From the NCBI GenBank assembly GCA_022824945.1, contig JAJDYX010000010.1, positions 124,001-188,000 of the forward strand: 64,000 bases of DNA. The letters are read 5' to 3'. The notes below the pieces were generated by a model that was given only the letters and a program-made list of their open reading frames with translations, ran no database searches and was not told where the DNA came from. Shown here one piece after another: positions 1 to 9,072 of this stretch. How positions within the stretch are numbered: the stretch's first letter is position 1; every line of letters starts with the position of its first letter. Source of the stretch: Candidatus Latescibacterota bacterium. Its GTDB lineage: Bacteria > Latescibacterota > UBA2968. The position numbers and the translations under genes are program-made.

Positions 1-525
1 ACGAATAGAGTGCTTGGTGTAGCGGTGCGGGAAGGGTCTTTTAGAGAGGATTTGTATTACAGGCTGAATGTGTTCGCGATTCAGGTGCCGCCGTTGCGCG
101 AGCGAGCGGGAGATGTTTTGTTTTTGGCGCAGCACTTTTTGGCTGATTATGCCCGCGATTTGCGGAAGCCGTTGATGGGGTTTTCAAAGGAAGCTGAGGA
201 TTTGCTCCAGCAGCAGATGTTTCCGGGCAATGTTCGCATGCTAAAGAATGCGGTTGAACGGGCGGCTATTTTGTGCGGGGATAGAGAGATTGAGGCAGAT
301 GATCTGGGTTTTGATCTGGTTGAGGGTGCTCCGATTGCGGATAGAGGCGTGGACAGCATGGTGCAATCCCTACCCGAGGACCAGATGAATCTGCCCGAGG
401 TCGAGAGGGCTATGCTCCGGGAGGCATTGAGACGGACAGAAAGGAATCAGGTTCAGGCGGCCGCGCTCCTGGGTATCTCGAGGATGGTTTTGAGGAGCAG
501 GATGAAGCGGTATGGGCTGGTTTGA
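1..525 (+). CDS. Sigma-54-dependent response regulator/activator, C-terminal part (partial)
   Basis: The reading frame is open from base 1, so the N-terminal part lies outside the window. The first residues match the end of the sigma-54 AAA+ domain: FREDLYYRLNVF is the classic signature after Walker B, followed by PPLRER and, further on, the sensor-II-like region with FPGNVRMLKNAVERA, where most family members have WPGNVREL. The last 45 or so residues form a Fis-type helix-turn-helix (NQVQAAALLGISRMVLRSRMKRYGL). The protein would bind upstream enhancers and remodel sigma-54 RNA polymerase. Its input domain and target genes cannot be seen. The tail is complete, with a stop at 523-525. Confidence 0.93.
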   Translation, partial: TNRVLGVAVREGSFREDLYYRLNVFAIQVPPLRERAGDVLFLAQHFLADYARDLRKPLMGFSKEAEDLLQQQMFPGNVRMLKNAVERAAILCGDREIEADDLGFDLVEGAPIADRGVDSMVQSLPEDQMNLPEVERAMLREALRRTERNQVQAAALLGISRMVLRSRMKRYGLV

Positions 526-671
526 AGAGGTCGGGGAGCACGCGACCGATATAACTTTTTGGCGAATCCACATTCGGGAGCACGCTTCTTATGATGGCGC
601 ATGCGATGGCGGGGAGGTTGCGGTGAAGGGGCAGGAAGGTAGTTGTGGTGCCTGGATGAACACCAGGCGAG

Positions 672-980
672 TCACGCAGATATGACCTCAAAGGCGGTTA
701 TGTTGCGGGTGTTTTTGCTGAATTCTACGGCGATCAGGTGGATCGGCTGGTTCAGGCCGCGGTATTTGTCCGCGTATCCCTTCTCTTTTAGTTGCGCCAT
801 TGCCGCACCCTCTGATGCCAATTCTACCACTTTGAACTCGAACAGATACACATTGTCGTTGAAACGAACCGCCATATCCAGACGCCCATCACTGCCGCTG
901 TCTTCCACAACAATGTCGAATCCCACCGATGCGAAGTAGGAGTAGAAGACGCTGGCATAGTAATCGCAGCAAAAAGTCAA
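672..980 (-). pseudogene. C-terminal remnant of a PD-(D/E)XK nuclease of the AAA-ATPase-like/DUF1703 type
   Basis: About 100 residues match the C-terminal PD-(D/E)XK domain (PDDEXK_9) normally found after a roughly 400-residue AAA-like domain in DUF1703 proteins. Visible core: E..GSDGRLDMAVRF, then YLFEFKVVE (the D...ExK catalytic signature), then a QLKEKGYADKY helix. The ATPase part is absent. The only start in reach is a TTG at 980, and a palindromic repeat lies 30 bp further upstream at 1010-1050. I read this as a gene truncated at its 5' side, possibly through recombination at that repeat. The catalytic residues remain, so a small expressed nuclease cannot be excluded. Confidence 0.6.
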
Positions 981-1009
981 TGGACTGTATGGGGGGCTGG
1001 TTGGGTGTT

Positions 1010-1050
1010 GTCATCGCGGTAAGTTGTTAGCCGCGATCCAGAAGGTTTTG
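1010..1050. repeat. Dispersed palindromic element, copy A
   Basis: Inverted arms TCATCGCGG and CCGCGAT flank a short loop (taagttgttag) and are followed by CCAGAAGGTTTTG. The same layout recurs at 7291, 21109, 47282 and 54006. It lies directly upstream of the truncated nuclease at 672-980 and next to the heptad tract 1051-1078. Confidence 0.75.
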
Positions 1051-1078
1051 GCTGACTGCTGACCGCTGATAGCTAATC
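1051..1078. repeat. Heptad tandem repeat next to palindrome A
   Basis: Four degenerate 7-bp units in register: GCTGACT, GCTGACC, GCTGATA, GCTAATC. They begin at the base after palindrome A and run into the stop codon of pyrK (stop at 1077-1079). Confidence 0.7.
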
Positions 1079-1868
1079 ACCACACAATTTCGTGGGCGTT
1101 GACGACGGGTCCTTCGAGGCAGACGCGGCGATAGCGCTGGTCTTCGGTGGGATAGGTTTTGTATTCGACTACGCAGCCGACACAGGCGCCGAAACCGCAG
1201 GCCATGTGGTTTTCGAGGGAGGCAAAACAGGGGGTGTTTAATTCGGCGGCGATGTCGGCGACGCGCGCCATCATGGGATGGGGACCACAGGTGAGGATGG
1301 TGGTGTGGTTCGGGAGGGTGTGTTCGGCAATGCGTTCTGTGACAAATCCGCGATGCCCCACACTGCCGTCATCGGTGGCGATGTGGAGGGGTAGGTCTGA
1401 GGGTAGGAGTGCGGGCATGTCGGGCAGGCGCGCGGCATTTGCTGCGCCCATGAGGTAGATCATGTCGGGACGGCGGTCGGGGTGTTCCCACGCCAGAAAT
1501 GCGAGGGGAACGAGGCCGACGCCGCCTGCGACGAGGAGGATGCGTTTGGTTTTTGGGGGGGCAAAAGGACGGCCCAGGGGTCCGATGGCATTAAATTGGT
1601 CGCCGCATTGGGCAACGGATAAGCGCTCGGTGCCGGGTCCGATGACGTCGTAGATGAGGTCGAGCCAGCCGGCTTTGCGGTCTGCGCGCAATACGCTGAA
1701 GGGTCGGCGGAGATATGGGGATTCAGTCAGGATTTGCAGGAATTGCGCCGGGCGAGAGGTGGCTGCGAGTTCGGGCGCGTGCAGGCGCATGAGATATACG
1801 CCCTGTGCTATGGGTTCATTTTTTTGTACGGTGGCAGTTTCGGAGATGAAGTTTGGGATTTCGGGCAT
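1077..1868 (-). CDS. pyrK: Dihydroorotate dehydrogenase electron transfer subunit PyrK
   Basis: 263 residues, usual length for PyrK, which carries electrons from the PyrD (type 1B) flavoprotein to NAD+ in de novo pyrimidine synthesis. Visible features: a ferredoxin-reductase-like FAD domain with RRPFSV (the RxxS flavin motif, near residue 55), a nucleotide domain with VAGGVGLVPL (near residue 113), and a C-terminal [2Fe-2S] cysteine cluster CGFGACVGC followed about 20 residues later by the fourth Cys. The ATG start is 2 bp from the stop of the preceding gene, so it is the last gene of the carB1-carB2-TPR-pyrK operon. pyrD, commonly next to pyrK, is not in the window; a repeat element and a nuclease remnant lie downstream instead. 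Confidence 0.93.
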   Translation of the reverse strand: MPEIPNFISETATVQKNEPIAQGVYLMRLHAPELAATSRPAQFLQILTESPYLRRPFSVLRADRKAGWLDLIYDVIGPGTERLSVAQCGDQFNAIGPLGRPFAPPKTKRILLVAGGVGLVPLAFLAWEHPDRRPDMIYLMGAANAARLPDMPALLPSDLPLHIATDDGSVGHRGFVTERIAEHTLPNHTTILTCGPHPMMARVADIAAELNTPCFASLENHMACGFGACVGCVVEYKTYPTEDQRYRRVCLEGPVVNAHEIVW

Positions 1869-1870
1869 TG

Positions 1871-3976
1871 TTACTCTGGTGGTTCAAAGTAGATGGATAA
1901 GTCTAACCACATGTCGCGCGGGGCGTCTTCGTGTCTTCCGGGTTCAAAGGTGTATCGCTGTACAGCTTTTACTGCGGCATGGTGAAATAATTCGGGTCCA
2001 GAGGTTACATGGACTTCACTTATGCTGCCGTCTTTTAAGATGAGCAAGCGCAGGATGACCGTGGCGGTTTTGCCTTCGGCTCTGGCTTCTTCGGGGTATT
2101 CGGGTTCGATTTCTTCTACGATCTGAGGTTCTTCGTCGGCATCTACGGCTTCCATGATACCGCCTCCGATAATGACATCGGGTTTGAAGGCGGGTTTTGG
2201 GGAGGGTGTTTTTTGTGTTCTGAGTTTTGATATATCAGACGGGATATCCGTTGAGTCAGATTGCGTTGTGTCGGGCTGGGCATCCGACGGTTGCGTTTGG
2301 GTGGAATCTGCTGGCGTTGGTTCGGGCGGGGGGTCGAGGAATTTACCTTCGAGTTTGTCGGTTGCAATTTTGCCGTATTGTGTCAGGGGATATCGCTCCT
2401 GCACTTGTTCGTAAATGGTTTTTGCCTGTTCGCGTTGGTCCAGGTCATTTTCGTAGGTCCAGGCGAGGGCAAAAAGTGCCTTTGGAGCAAAGAGGCTGTT
2501 GGGATATTCGTCGGCTATTTGTCGATAGATGGGTGCGATATCCTGTGCGGGTGTGCCTTCCTGGATGCGTTTTTCTGCTTGCAGAAATTGCGTTTCAGCC
2601 AGGGCATCATCGGTGTGTTTTTGATTGAGGCGCGTCCGAGCTTCAACGGCATAAGGCGTGTTGGGGTGTTGGTCGAGGAGCAGTTGGAAGTGTTCGCGCG
2701 CTGCGGTTTCATTTTTCAGGCTGTCGGCATAAATAAGTCCAATGGCATAATGCACTTTGGGTGCGAGATCAGTCGTGTCGGACAGGCTCAATACGCGCTG
2801 GTAAATACTCAGGGATGAATCGGGTTCGCTGAGGTTAAAGAGGTATAGTTCGGCGAGATCAAAAAGGGGCCCCAATGCTTTTTGCGGGTCTTCGGCTTTT
2901 TCGATCTGATTTTGATAGCGTTCGAGTGCTACGAGATCTTTTTGCCGTTGCAAAGCGAGTTGGCCTTCGTCCGAGCTTCGATCTTCGCGAACGGCTTTTT
3001 CAAATAGCTCTTTGGATTTTTCCAGATTTCTACGCGATTTTTGCTCCATGAGGCCCAGACGATAAAAAGCTGCTGCGCTGTATTCGCTGCGGGGATATTT
3101 TTTTCCTACTTCGCTGTAAATTTCTTCTGCGGTTTCAACTTGATTTCTTAGTTGATATATCTGGGCTTGTTTGAGTTGGATTTCGGCTTCGTATATGCGA
3201 AGCCGTTTGATTTTTAATATTTTTTTGTAGGTGTCCAACGCCTCGTCGTATTTCTGCTGGCGCTCGAGGGTTTCGCCAATTTTGACGCGGGTTTCAAAAT
3301 TTGTTCTGGTATCGGGTTTTGATTTTAGCACGTTTTCGTAGGCTTCAAGTGCTTCGTCATATCGGTTCAATTCGAGGAGGTTATTGCCCACGCCTTGCCA
3401 GGCGCGCGCGCGCAATTTGTGCTTTTTGTCGAGTGTTTCGAGCAGTGCTTTATAGGATATAATCGCGTCTTCTCTATTGCCCTGTGAGGCTTCCATTTCC
3501 GCGAGTGCCAAATTTGATAGGCCGTACAACTCCGGATTGGTGTTTTTCTCGAAGAGAGAAAATGAAGTCCGTGCTTCATTGGTGCGGTTCATTTCCCAGA
3601 GGGCGAGGCCCTGCCAGTAGCGCGTTTCGGGGATTAGTTCGCTTTGTGGGAAGAGTTTTTGCAGTTCTTGAAATTTGGTCAGTGCTTCGGCGTAGTCTTC
3701 GCGCCAATAAGACGCTTTGCCGATGAGTAGCAGACTGTCGTCGAACCATTTGCTATCGGGAAAGTATTTGAGCACGATAGATGCTTTGAGAATGGCCCGC
3801 TGGTAGAGCGCGCGATAGGTCGCAGGCGTTATTCGGCTGCCGGGGGTTTCGGATTCGGCGCGTTTTAGTTCGGCAATATTGTACTGTTGTTTGGCATTGT
3901 AAAAGGTGTTGTAATACACGCTTTTGCAAGCCAGACAGAGGAAGCAGATGGATGTGATGTAGATGAGACGAGACAT
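1871..3976 (-). CDS. TPR lipoprotein with C-terminal TonB-like domain
   Basis: 701 residues. The N-terminus is a short hydrophobic leader ending in a cysteine (Cys17), which suggests a lipoprotein, although the lipobox is not canonical. Residues about 60-560 are a long array of tetratricopeptide repeats of the YfiO/YbgF kind (for example AYYRLGLMEQKSRRNLEKS and FPQSELIPETRYWQGLA). A Pro/Thr/Gln/Ser-rich linker follows. The last 90 residues are a TonB C-terminal domain: PEYPEEARAEGKTATVILRL, then AVKAVQRYTFEPGR. Such proteins are thought to bridge envelope complexes. It lies between carB2 (5-bp gap) and pyrK (2-bp gap), so it is co-transcribed with pyrimidine genes, an unexpected partner. No TonB-type N-terminal transmembrane anchor is visible. 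Confidence 0.85.
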   Translation of the reverse strand: MSRLIYITSICFLCLACKSVYYNTFYNAKQQYNIAELKRAESETPGSRITPATYRALYQRAILKASIVLKYFPDSKWFDDSLLLIGKASYWREDYAEALTKFQELQKLFPQSELIPETRYWQGLALWEMNRTNEARTSFSLFEKNTNPELYGLSNLALAEMEASQGNREDAIISYKALLETLDKKHKLRARAWQGVGNNLLELNRYDEALEAYENVLKSKPDTRTNFETRVKIGETLERQQKYDEALDTYKKILKIKRLRIYEAEIQLKQAQIYQLRNQVETAEEIYSEVGKKYPRSEYSAAAFYRLGLMEQKSRRNLEKSKELFEKAVREDRSSDEGQLALQRQKDLVALERYQNQIEKAEDPQKALGPLFDLAELYLFNLSEPDSSLSIYQRVLSLSDTTDLAPKVHYAIGLIYADSLKNETAAREHFQLLLDQHPNTPYAVEARTRLNQKHTDDALAETQFLQAEKRIQEGTPAQDIAPIYRQIADEYPNSLFAPKALFALAWTYENDLDQREQAKTIYEQVQERYPLTQYGKIATDKLEGKFLDPPPEPTPADSTQTQPSDAQPDTTQSDSTDIPSDISKLRTQKTPSPKPAFKPDVIIGGGIMEAVDADEEPQIVEEIEPEYPEEARAEGKTATVILRLLILKDGSISEVHVTSGPELFHHAAVKAVQRYTFEPGRHEDAPRDMWLDLSIYFEPPE

Positions 3977-3981
3977 GGGAT

Positions 3982-5793
3982 TTAAGAATTGTGAAAGTCC
4001 TGGAGTGAACGGATGCGAATTGCACTGTTGTTTTTGAGCGATTGGATGCCGGCAACAGCCGCCGCCGCGCCCGATAAGGTGGTTGTGTAGGGCAGGCCGT
4101 ATTGAACGGCGGCCTTGCGAATTTCGGGGTCGGCGGCTTGGGATTGTTCTCCTGCGGGCGTGTTGATCATGAGAGATATTTCGCCATTTTTGATGGCGTC
4201 GAGGATATTGGGGCGCCCTTCCTGAATTTTGAAGATCCGATTACAGGCAATGTTGTGGTTTTTGAGAAATGCACAGGTTCCCCCTGTGGCAATCAGGCGA
4301 AAGTTCATGTCGGATAGTTGTTGGGCAATCGGTATAAGCCCTTCTTTGTCGCGGTCATTGACGCTCAAAAATACAGTTCCCTCCTGGGGCAGGCGCACGC
4401 CTGCACCGAGTTGCGCTTTTTGGAAGCTGAGGCCAAAGTCGGTGTCTATGCCCATGACTTCGCCGGTGGATTTCATTTCGGGACCGAGTACGGTGTCAAC
4501 GCCGGGAAATTTGTTGAAGGGCAAGACGGCTTCTTTGACGGCGATGTGGTTGATGGGCACTTCTCGGGTAAAGCCCTGTTCTTTGAGTGTGCGCCCGACC
4601 ATTGCGCGGACAGCGACTTTTGCCAGGGGCACGCCGATGGCTTTGCTGACAAAGGGGACCGTTCGGGATGCCCTGGGGTTGACTTCTATAATAAATACGT
4701 CTTCGCCTTGAATGGCAAACTGAATGTTCATGAGGCCGACCACGTTGAGTGCTCTGGCCAGGGCATGTGTGTGGCTTCGCAGTTCGTCGAGGTTGGTGTC
4801 GGAGATCTGATACGGGGGCAAGACACAGGCACTGTCGCCGGAGTGTACGCCCGCGCTTTCGATGTGTTGCATGATGCCGCCGATGACGACTGCTGTTGGG
4901 TCTGCTACGGCATCGACATCAAATTCGTGTGCGTCTTCTAAGAATCGGTCGATGAGGATGGGGCGCTCGGGAGAGGCTTCTATGGCGTTGCGCATATAGG
5001 CGATGAGGGCGTCGCGGTCATATACGATTGCCATTGCGCGGCCCCCGAGTACATAAGAGGGGCGTACGAGGACCGGGTATCCGATTTGTTCGGCTATGGC
5101 GATTGCTTCGTCGGTGCTTATTGCGGTGCCGTTTTCGGGTTGTCGTATGCCCAGTTTTTTGATGAGTGCGCCAAAGCGTTTGCGATCTTCGGCCAGGTCA
5201 ATGGCGTCGGGCGATGTGCCGGCGATGTTGAGGCCCCCGCGTTCGAGGTCGCGCGCGAGGTTGAGCGGTGTTTGTCCGCCGAATTGAACGATGACGCCGT
5301 CGGGTTGTTCAACGTCGGCAATGCTGAGTACGTCTTCGGCTGTGAGCGGTTCAAAGTAGAGTTTGTCGGATGTGTCGTAGTCGGTGGAGACGGTTTCGGG
5401 GTTGGAGTTGACCATGATGGTCTCAAATCCGTCTTCTTTGAGGGCATAGGAGGCGTGGCAACAACAATAGTCGAATTCAATGCCCTGTCCAATGCGATTG
5501 GGACCGCCGCCCAGGATCATGATTTTTTGGCGGTCGGATCGGATGGCTTCGTTGTCTGTTTCATAGGTCGAATAGTGATAGGGTGTGTAGGCTTCAAATT
5601 CGGCTGCGCAGGTATCTACGGTTTTGAATACGGGTGCGACGCCGAGCGCTTTGCGCAGGGCGCGAACAGCCCATTCGTCACTGCGCCACAGGTGGGCGAG
5701 TTGGCGGTCGGAGAAGCCGTGTTGTTTGGCTTTGAGCAGGTCTGCGCGAGAGATGCGCGATTTTAAGTCGTTGAGGGTGTGCTGTTTTGTCAT
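3982..5793 (-). CDS. carB2: Carbamoyl-phosphate synthase large chain, C-terminal half (split CarB)
   Basis: 603 residues equal to the second half of CarB. Residues 1-60 are the end of the oligomerisation domain (KAKQHGFSDRQLAHLW). The carbamoyl-phosphate-forming ATP-grasp domain follows, with IMILGGGPNRIGQGIEFDY and VRPSYVLGGRAM, and the last 130 or so residues are the MGS-like allosteric domain (ATGGTCAFLKNHNI, HEGRP-like QEGRPNILD). The half uses carbamate and a second ATP to make carbamoyl phosphate. The ATG lies two bases after the TAA of carB1 (TAACCATG), so translation is probably coupled. The junction carries about ten more residues than E. coli CarB at this place, which favours a true split over a sequencing frameshift. 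Confidence 0.95.
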   Translation of the reverse strand: MTKQHTLNDLKSRISRADLLKAKQHGFSDRQLAHLWRSDEWAVRALRKALGVAPVFKTVDTCAAEFEAYTPYHYSTYETDNEAIRSDRQKIMILGGGPNRIGQGIEFDYCCCHASYALKEDGFETIMVNSNPETVSTDYDTSDKLYFEPLTAEDVLSIADVEQPDGVIVQFGGQTPLNLARDLERGGLNIAGTSPDAIDLAEDRKRFGALIKKLGIRQPENGTAISTDEAIAIAEQIGYPVLVRPSYVLGGRAMAIVYDRDALIAYMRNAIEASPERPILIDRFLEDAHEFDVDAVADPTAVVIGGIMQHIESAGVHSGDSACVLPPYQISDTNLDELRSHTHALARALNVVGLMNIQFAIQGEDVFIIEVNPRASRTVPFVSKAIGVPLAKVAVRAMVGRTLKEQGFTREVPINHIAVKEAVLPFNKFPGVDTVLGPEMKSTGEVMGIDTDFGLSFQKAQLGAGVRLPQEGTVFLSVNDRDKEGLIPIAQQLSDMNFRLIATGGTCAFLKNHNIACNRIFKIQEGRPNILDAIKNGEISLMINTPAGEQSQAADPEIRKAAVQYGLPYTTTLSGAAAAVAGIQSLKNNSAIRIRSLQDFHNS

Positions 5794-5795
5794 GG

Positions 5796-7244
5796 TTAGT
5801 CCATTAGTGCGGCGAGTTCTTTTTCTACTTCGACGAGTTGTCGCATGTTGTCGAGAAACCAGGGGTCAATTTTGGTGGCGTCAAAAATTTCCTGTACGGA
5901 TAATCCCGCGTCATAAGCTGTTTTGAGATAGGCCAATCGCTGCGAGTTGGGTTCGCGTAGGCCGCGTTCGAGGGCTTCGCGCGAGAGGGTGTTGGGATGG
6001 ATGTCTTTGCCATCGGCACCAAATCCCGCGCGTCCGATTTCGAGAGAGCGCAAGCCTTTTTGTAGTGCTTCTTTAAACGTGCGACCTATGGCCATGGTTT
6101 CACCTACTGATTTCATTTGTGTGCCCAACAGGTCAGCGGTTTGGGGAAATTTTTCAAATGTCCAGCGCGGGATTTTGATGACGCAATAGTCGATGGTGGG
6201 TTCAAATGAGGCGGGTGTTTCGCGCGTGATGTCGTTTTGTATTTCGTCCAGGGTGTATCCAATGGCGAGCTTGGCAGCTATTTTGGCAATGGGAAAGCCC
6301 GTGGCTTTTGAGGCGAGTGCAGAACTGCGGGATACGCGGGGGTTCATTTCTATGACGACGCGCCGGCCCGTGTTGGGATCTACTGCGAATTGGATGTTGG
6401 AGCCGCCGGTTTCTACGCCAATTTCGCGGATGCAGGCGATAGCGTCATCGCGCATTTCCTGATATTCTTTGTCGGTGAGGGTCTGCGCGGGTGCCACGGT
6501 GATGGAGTCGCCCGTGTGAACGCCCATGGGATCGAAGTTTTCTATGGAGCAGATGATGACGACGTTGTCGTTTTGATCGCGCATGACTTCGAGTTCAAAT
6601 TCTTTCCAGCCGATAATGGATTCTTCTACGAGGATCTCTGTGGTGGGCGATAGGCTGAGTCCGTGTGCCGCAGCGTGTCTGAATTCTTCGATGTTGTACG
6701 CGGTGCCAGCGCCTGTGCCGCCCAGGGTGTAGGATGGGCGGATGATGGCTGGGAATCCGATTTCAGCAGTGATGTCGAGTGCTTCTTTGAGGGTGTAGGC
6801 AAATCGGCCTTTGGGAAAGTCGAGGCCGATTTTATTCATGGCTTTTTGAAAGGCTTCGCGGTTTTCGGCTTTTTCTATGGCGTGTGGTTTTGCGCCGATC
6901 ATTTCGACATCGAATTTTTCGAGTGTTCCCTGTTCGTGCAGGGCCATGGCGGTGTTGAGGCCCGTTTGTCCACCCAGTGTTGGGAGGAGGGCATCCGGGC
7001 GTTCTTTTTCGATGATGGCTGTGCATACTTCGGGTGTGACGGGTTCGACGTATGTCTGGTCAGCCATTTCGGGGTCGGTCATGATGGTGGCGGGGTTGCT
7101 GTTGACCAGCACGACTTCGTATCCCTCTTCTTTGAGGGCTTTGCAGGCTTGTGTGCCGGAGTAGTCAAATTCGCAGGCTTGTCCGATGACAATGGGACCA
7201 GAGCCGATGAGCATTATTTTTTTCAGGTCGGTTCGTTTGGGCAT
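5796..7244 (-). CDS. carB1: Carbamoyl-phosphate synthase large chain, N-terminal half (split CarB)
   Basis: 482 residues corresponding to the first half of CarB: the carboxyphosphate-forming ATP-grasp domain and the start of the oligomerisation domain. Visible: [21 protein letters not shown] at the N-terminus, [21 protein letters not shown] (glycine-rich loop), [18 protein letters not shown] (metal and ATP ligands), and the end at [14 protein letters not shown]. Known fused CarB proteins are about 1070 residues; the two halves here add up to 1085. It is the first gene of the minus-strand pyrimidine operon; the 5' side holds a heptad tract and palindrome B. The small subunit carA is not in the window. 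Confidence 0.95.
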   Translation of the reverse strand: MPKRTDLKKIMLIGSGPIVIGQACEFDYSGTQACKALKEEGYEVVLVNSNPATIMTDPEMADQTYVEPVTPEVCTAIIEKERPDALLPTLGGQTGLNTAMALHEQGTLEKFDVEMIGAKPHAIEKAENREAFQKAMNKIGLDFPKGRFAYTLKEALDITAEIGFPAIIRPSYTLGGTGAGTAYNIEEFRHAAAHGLSLSPTTEILVEESIIGWKEFELEVMRDQNDNVVIICSIENFDPMGVHTGDSITVAPAQTLTDKEYQEMRDDAIACIREIGVETGGSNIQFAVDPNTGRRVVIEMNPRVSRSSALASKATGFPIAKIAAKLAIGYTLDEIQNDITRETPASFEPTIDYCVIKIPRWTFEKFPQTADLLGTQMKSVGETMAIGRTFKEALQKGLRSLEIGRAGFGADGKDIHPNTLSREALERGLREPNSQRLAYLKTAYDAGLSVQEIFDATKIDPWFLDNMRQLVEVEKELAALMD

Positions 7245-7253
7245 GGGAACTTT

Positions 7254-7330
7254 CAGTAGTCAGTGGTCAGCAAACCAGGTGCTGTATGGCCGTCATTGCG
7301 GCATGGTTTTAGCCGCAATCCAGTGGTTTT
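7254..7330. repeat. Heptad tract plus dispersed palindromic element, copy B
   Basis: Three 7-bp units (CAGTAGT, CAGTGGT, CAGCAAA) at 7254-7274 are followed by a palindrome at 7291-7330 with arms TCATTGCGGC and GCCGCAAT around a short loop and the tail CCAGTGGTTTTTG. The palindrome contains the stop and last ten or so codons of nnr on the minus strand. The tract also occupies the leader of carB1. Confidence 0.75.
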
Positions 7331-8882
7331 TGTCATTACTGTCATCGCTGCGTATCTGGTGAATGGCGGCGGCAAAGTTTTCGATGATGTCACTGGCGAT
7401 GAGGCTCATGTGTTCAGTTTTTTGCGCTGCGATATCAGCGGCGAGACCGTGAAGATAGACTGCCGTGCATGCGGCGTCTGAGGGATTGAGTCCCTGACCG
7501 ATCAGTGCGGCCAATAAGCCCGTGAGTACGTCTCCTGTGCCGCCGGTGGCCATTCCCGGGTTGCCGGTTGGGTTGATGTGCGCCTGGCCGTCTGGGGTTG
7601 CGACGATGGTCGGCGCGCCTTTCAGGACGATGGTAGCTCCGACATGGGAGGCAAATTCTATGGCGCGTGCTATGGGGTTGCGCTGTATTTCGGCGATGCT
7701 ACATTCGGTCAGGCGCGCAAATTCTCCGATGTGCGGGGTGAGTACCAGGGGTGTCTCGCAGGCGCGGATCGCATCGAGGTCTCCGGCAAGGGTGTTGAGT
7801 GCGTCGGCGTCGATGACTGCGGGACAACCCAGGTCTCGCACGAGGCGGCGGATGAGTTCGACGGTTTCTCGATGGGTGCCTAATCCCGGTCCAATGGCGA
7901 CGCTGTCTGCTGTGCGACAGGCGCGTTGTATTTCGCCCCGGGCGCGCAGGGACAGGCATCTGACTTTTTTCACTTCGGGTAGCGGGTGGGTCATTGCTTC
8001 TGTGACTTTGATTTCGAGTATGTCGTTGAGGCTTTTGGGTACGCCGAGTGTGACGAGGCCCGCGCCTCCTTTGAGTGCTGCGTTTGCAGAGAGTGCCGCC
8101 GCGCCTGTGAGTCCCACGGATCCGGCGAGGATATATACTCTGCCGCAATCTCCTTTGTGGGCGTCGGGTTTCCGGTGGGGGAGCAGGTGAGCGCAGCGGC
8201 GGTTGTCTATCAGGTAGGTGCTGATGCGTTCGCGCTCAATTGCCGAAGCTGGAATGCCGATGTCGATGAGGTGCAATTTGCCGCATTGGGCGCGTCCAGG
8301 GTAGAAGAAGTGTCCAATGCGAGGTAATGCAAATGTGACTGTGCATGTTGCGGTTGCACAGGGTCCTTCGATTTTGCCCGTGTCGGCGTTGAGTCCAGAG
8401 GGTATATCTACGGCGACTATGGGGCATTTGACGCGGGTGAGCGCGTCTATGAGGTCGGCGTAGATGCCGCGGGCAGAACCTCGAATGCCCGTGCCCAATA
8501 GGGCGTCAACGGCGATGTCGGCATTGGTGAGTGCATTTTGCACTGTTGCGATGCGGTCAACCGGCTGCACAATGTCCGGGGGCAGTCGGTCGAGATTGGT
8601 TTTTGCATCGCCTGTTATTTCGCTGGCGGATGTTGCTGTGAATACCTGGACTTTTGCACCGCTTTGGGCTGCTTGTCTGGCTACGACAAAACCGTCGCCG
8701 CCATTGCTGCCTTTGCCACAGAGGATGACGATGTGCCGGTTTTGGGGTTCGCCCAACAGGTTTTCTACAACCTGGGCTACACCCTGTCCGGCGGCTTCCA
8801 TAAGTTCAATGCTCGGCACACCACTGTCAATTGCCCGACGGTCAATGGATGCCATCTGGGAGCCGGTGATAAGCTCAGTCAT
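7293..8882 (-). CDS. nnr: Bifunctional NAD(P)H-hydrate epimerase / ADP-dependent dehydratase
   Basis: 529 residues, the usual size for the fused metabolite-repair enzyme. The N-terminal YjeF_N domain (about 1-215) epimerises damaged NAD(P)HX and shows LCGKGSNGGDGFVVAR and VAVDIPSGLNADTG. The C-terminal ribokinase-like domain (about 230-510) dehydrates the S-epimer and shows ADALNTLAGD, LTPHIGEFARL and the nucleotide-binding GGTGDVLTGLLAALI. The last residues, HWIAAKTMPQ, and the stop codon are encoded by palindromic element B, so the native C-terminus has been replaced or extended by repeat sequence. The catalytic domains are intact. A metE-like or tsaE neighbour, common elsewhere, is absent. 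Confidence 0.94.
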   Translation of the reverse strand: MTELITGSQMASIDRRAIDSGVPSIELMEAAGQGVAQVVENLLGEPQNRHIVILCGKGSNGGDGFVVARQAAQSGAKVQVFTATSASEITGDAKTNLDRLPPDIVQPVDRIATVQNALTNADIAVDALLGTGIRGSARGIYADLIDALTRVKCPIVAVDIPSGLNADTGKIEGPCATATCTVTFALPRIGHFFYPGRAQCGKLHLIDIGIPASAIERERISTYLIDNRRCAHLLPHRKPDAHKGDCGRVYILAGSVGLTGAAALSANAALKGGAGLVTLGVPKSLNDILEIKVTEAMTHPLPEVKKVRCLSLRARGEIQRACRTADSVAIGPGLGTHRETVELIRRLVRDLGCPAVIDADALNTLAGDLDAIRACETPLVLTPHIGEFARLTECSIAEIQRNPIARAIEFASHVGATIVLKGAPTIVATPDGQAHINPTGNPGMATGGTGDVLTGLLAALIGQGLNPSDAACTAVYLHGLAADIAAQKTEHMSLIASDIIENFAAAIHQIRSDDSNDKNHWIAAKTMPQ

Positions 8883-9072
8883 AGGGGAGGGTGCGAGGTC
8901 AAACGCGCGGTGTGAGATTTTCTGGGTTATGTTACAGGTTTGTGCCTAAAAATACAGGAAGGGCACTGGCAACGCAAATCCTTTTTTGGTGGATGTGATT
9001 TTTGGATTTTTGATTGCTAAATAGAAGAAAAACAAAGTGTAAGTGTGGTTAAGCTGAGTTGATACAAACCGC

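Noticed and set aside
526..671. Gene between the sigma-54 activator and the nuclease remnant
   Set aside because: Frames on both strands overlap the known genes and lack starts or family features.
5780..5810. carB split as a sequencing frameshift
   Set aside because: Stop and start are both proper, and the junction holds about ten extra residues compared with fused CarB, so a single indel does not explain it well. Read data would settle it.
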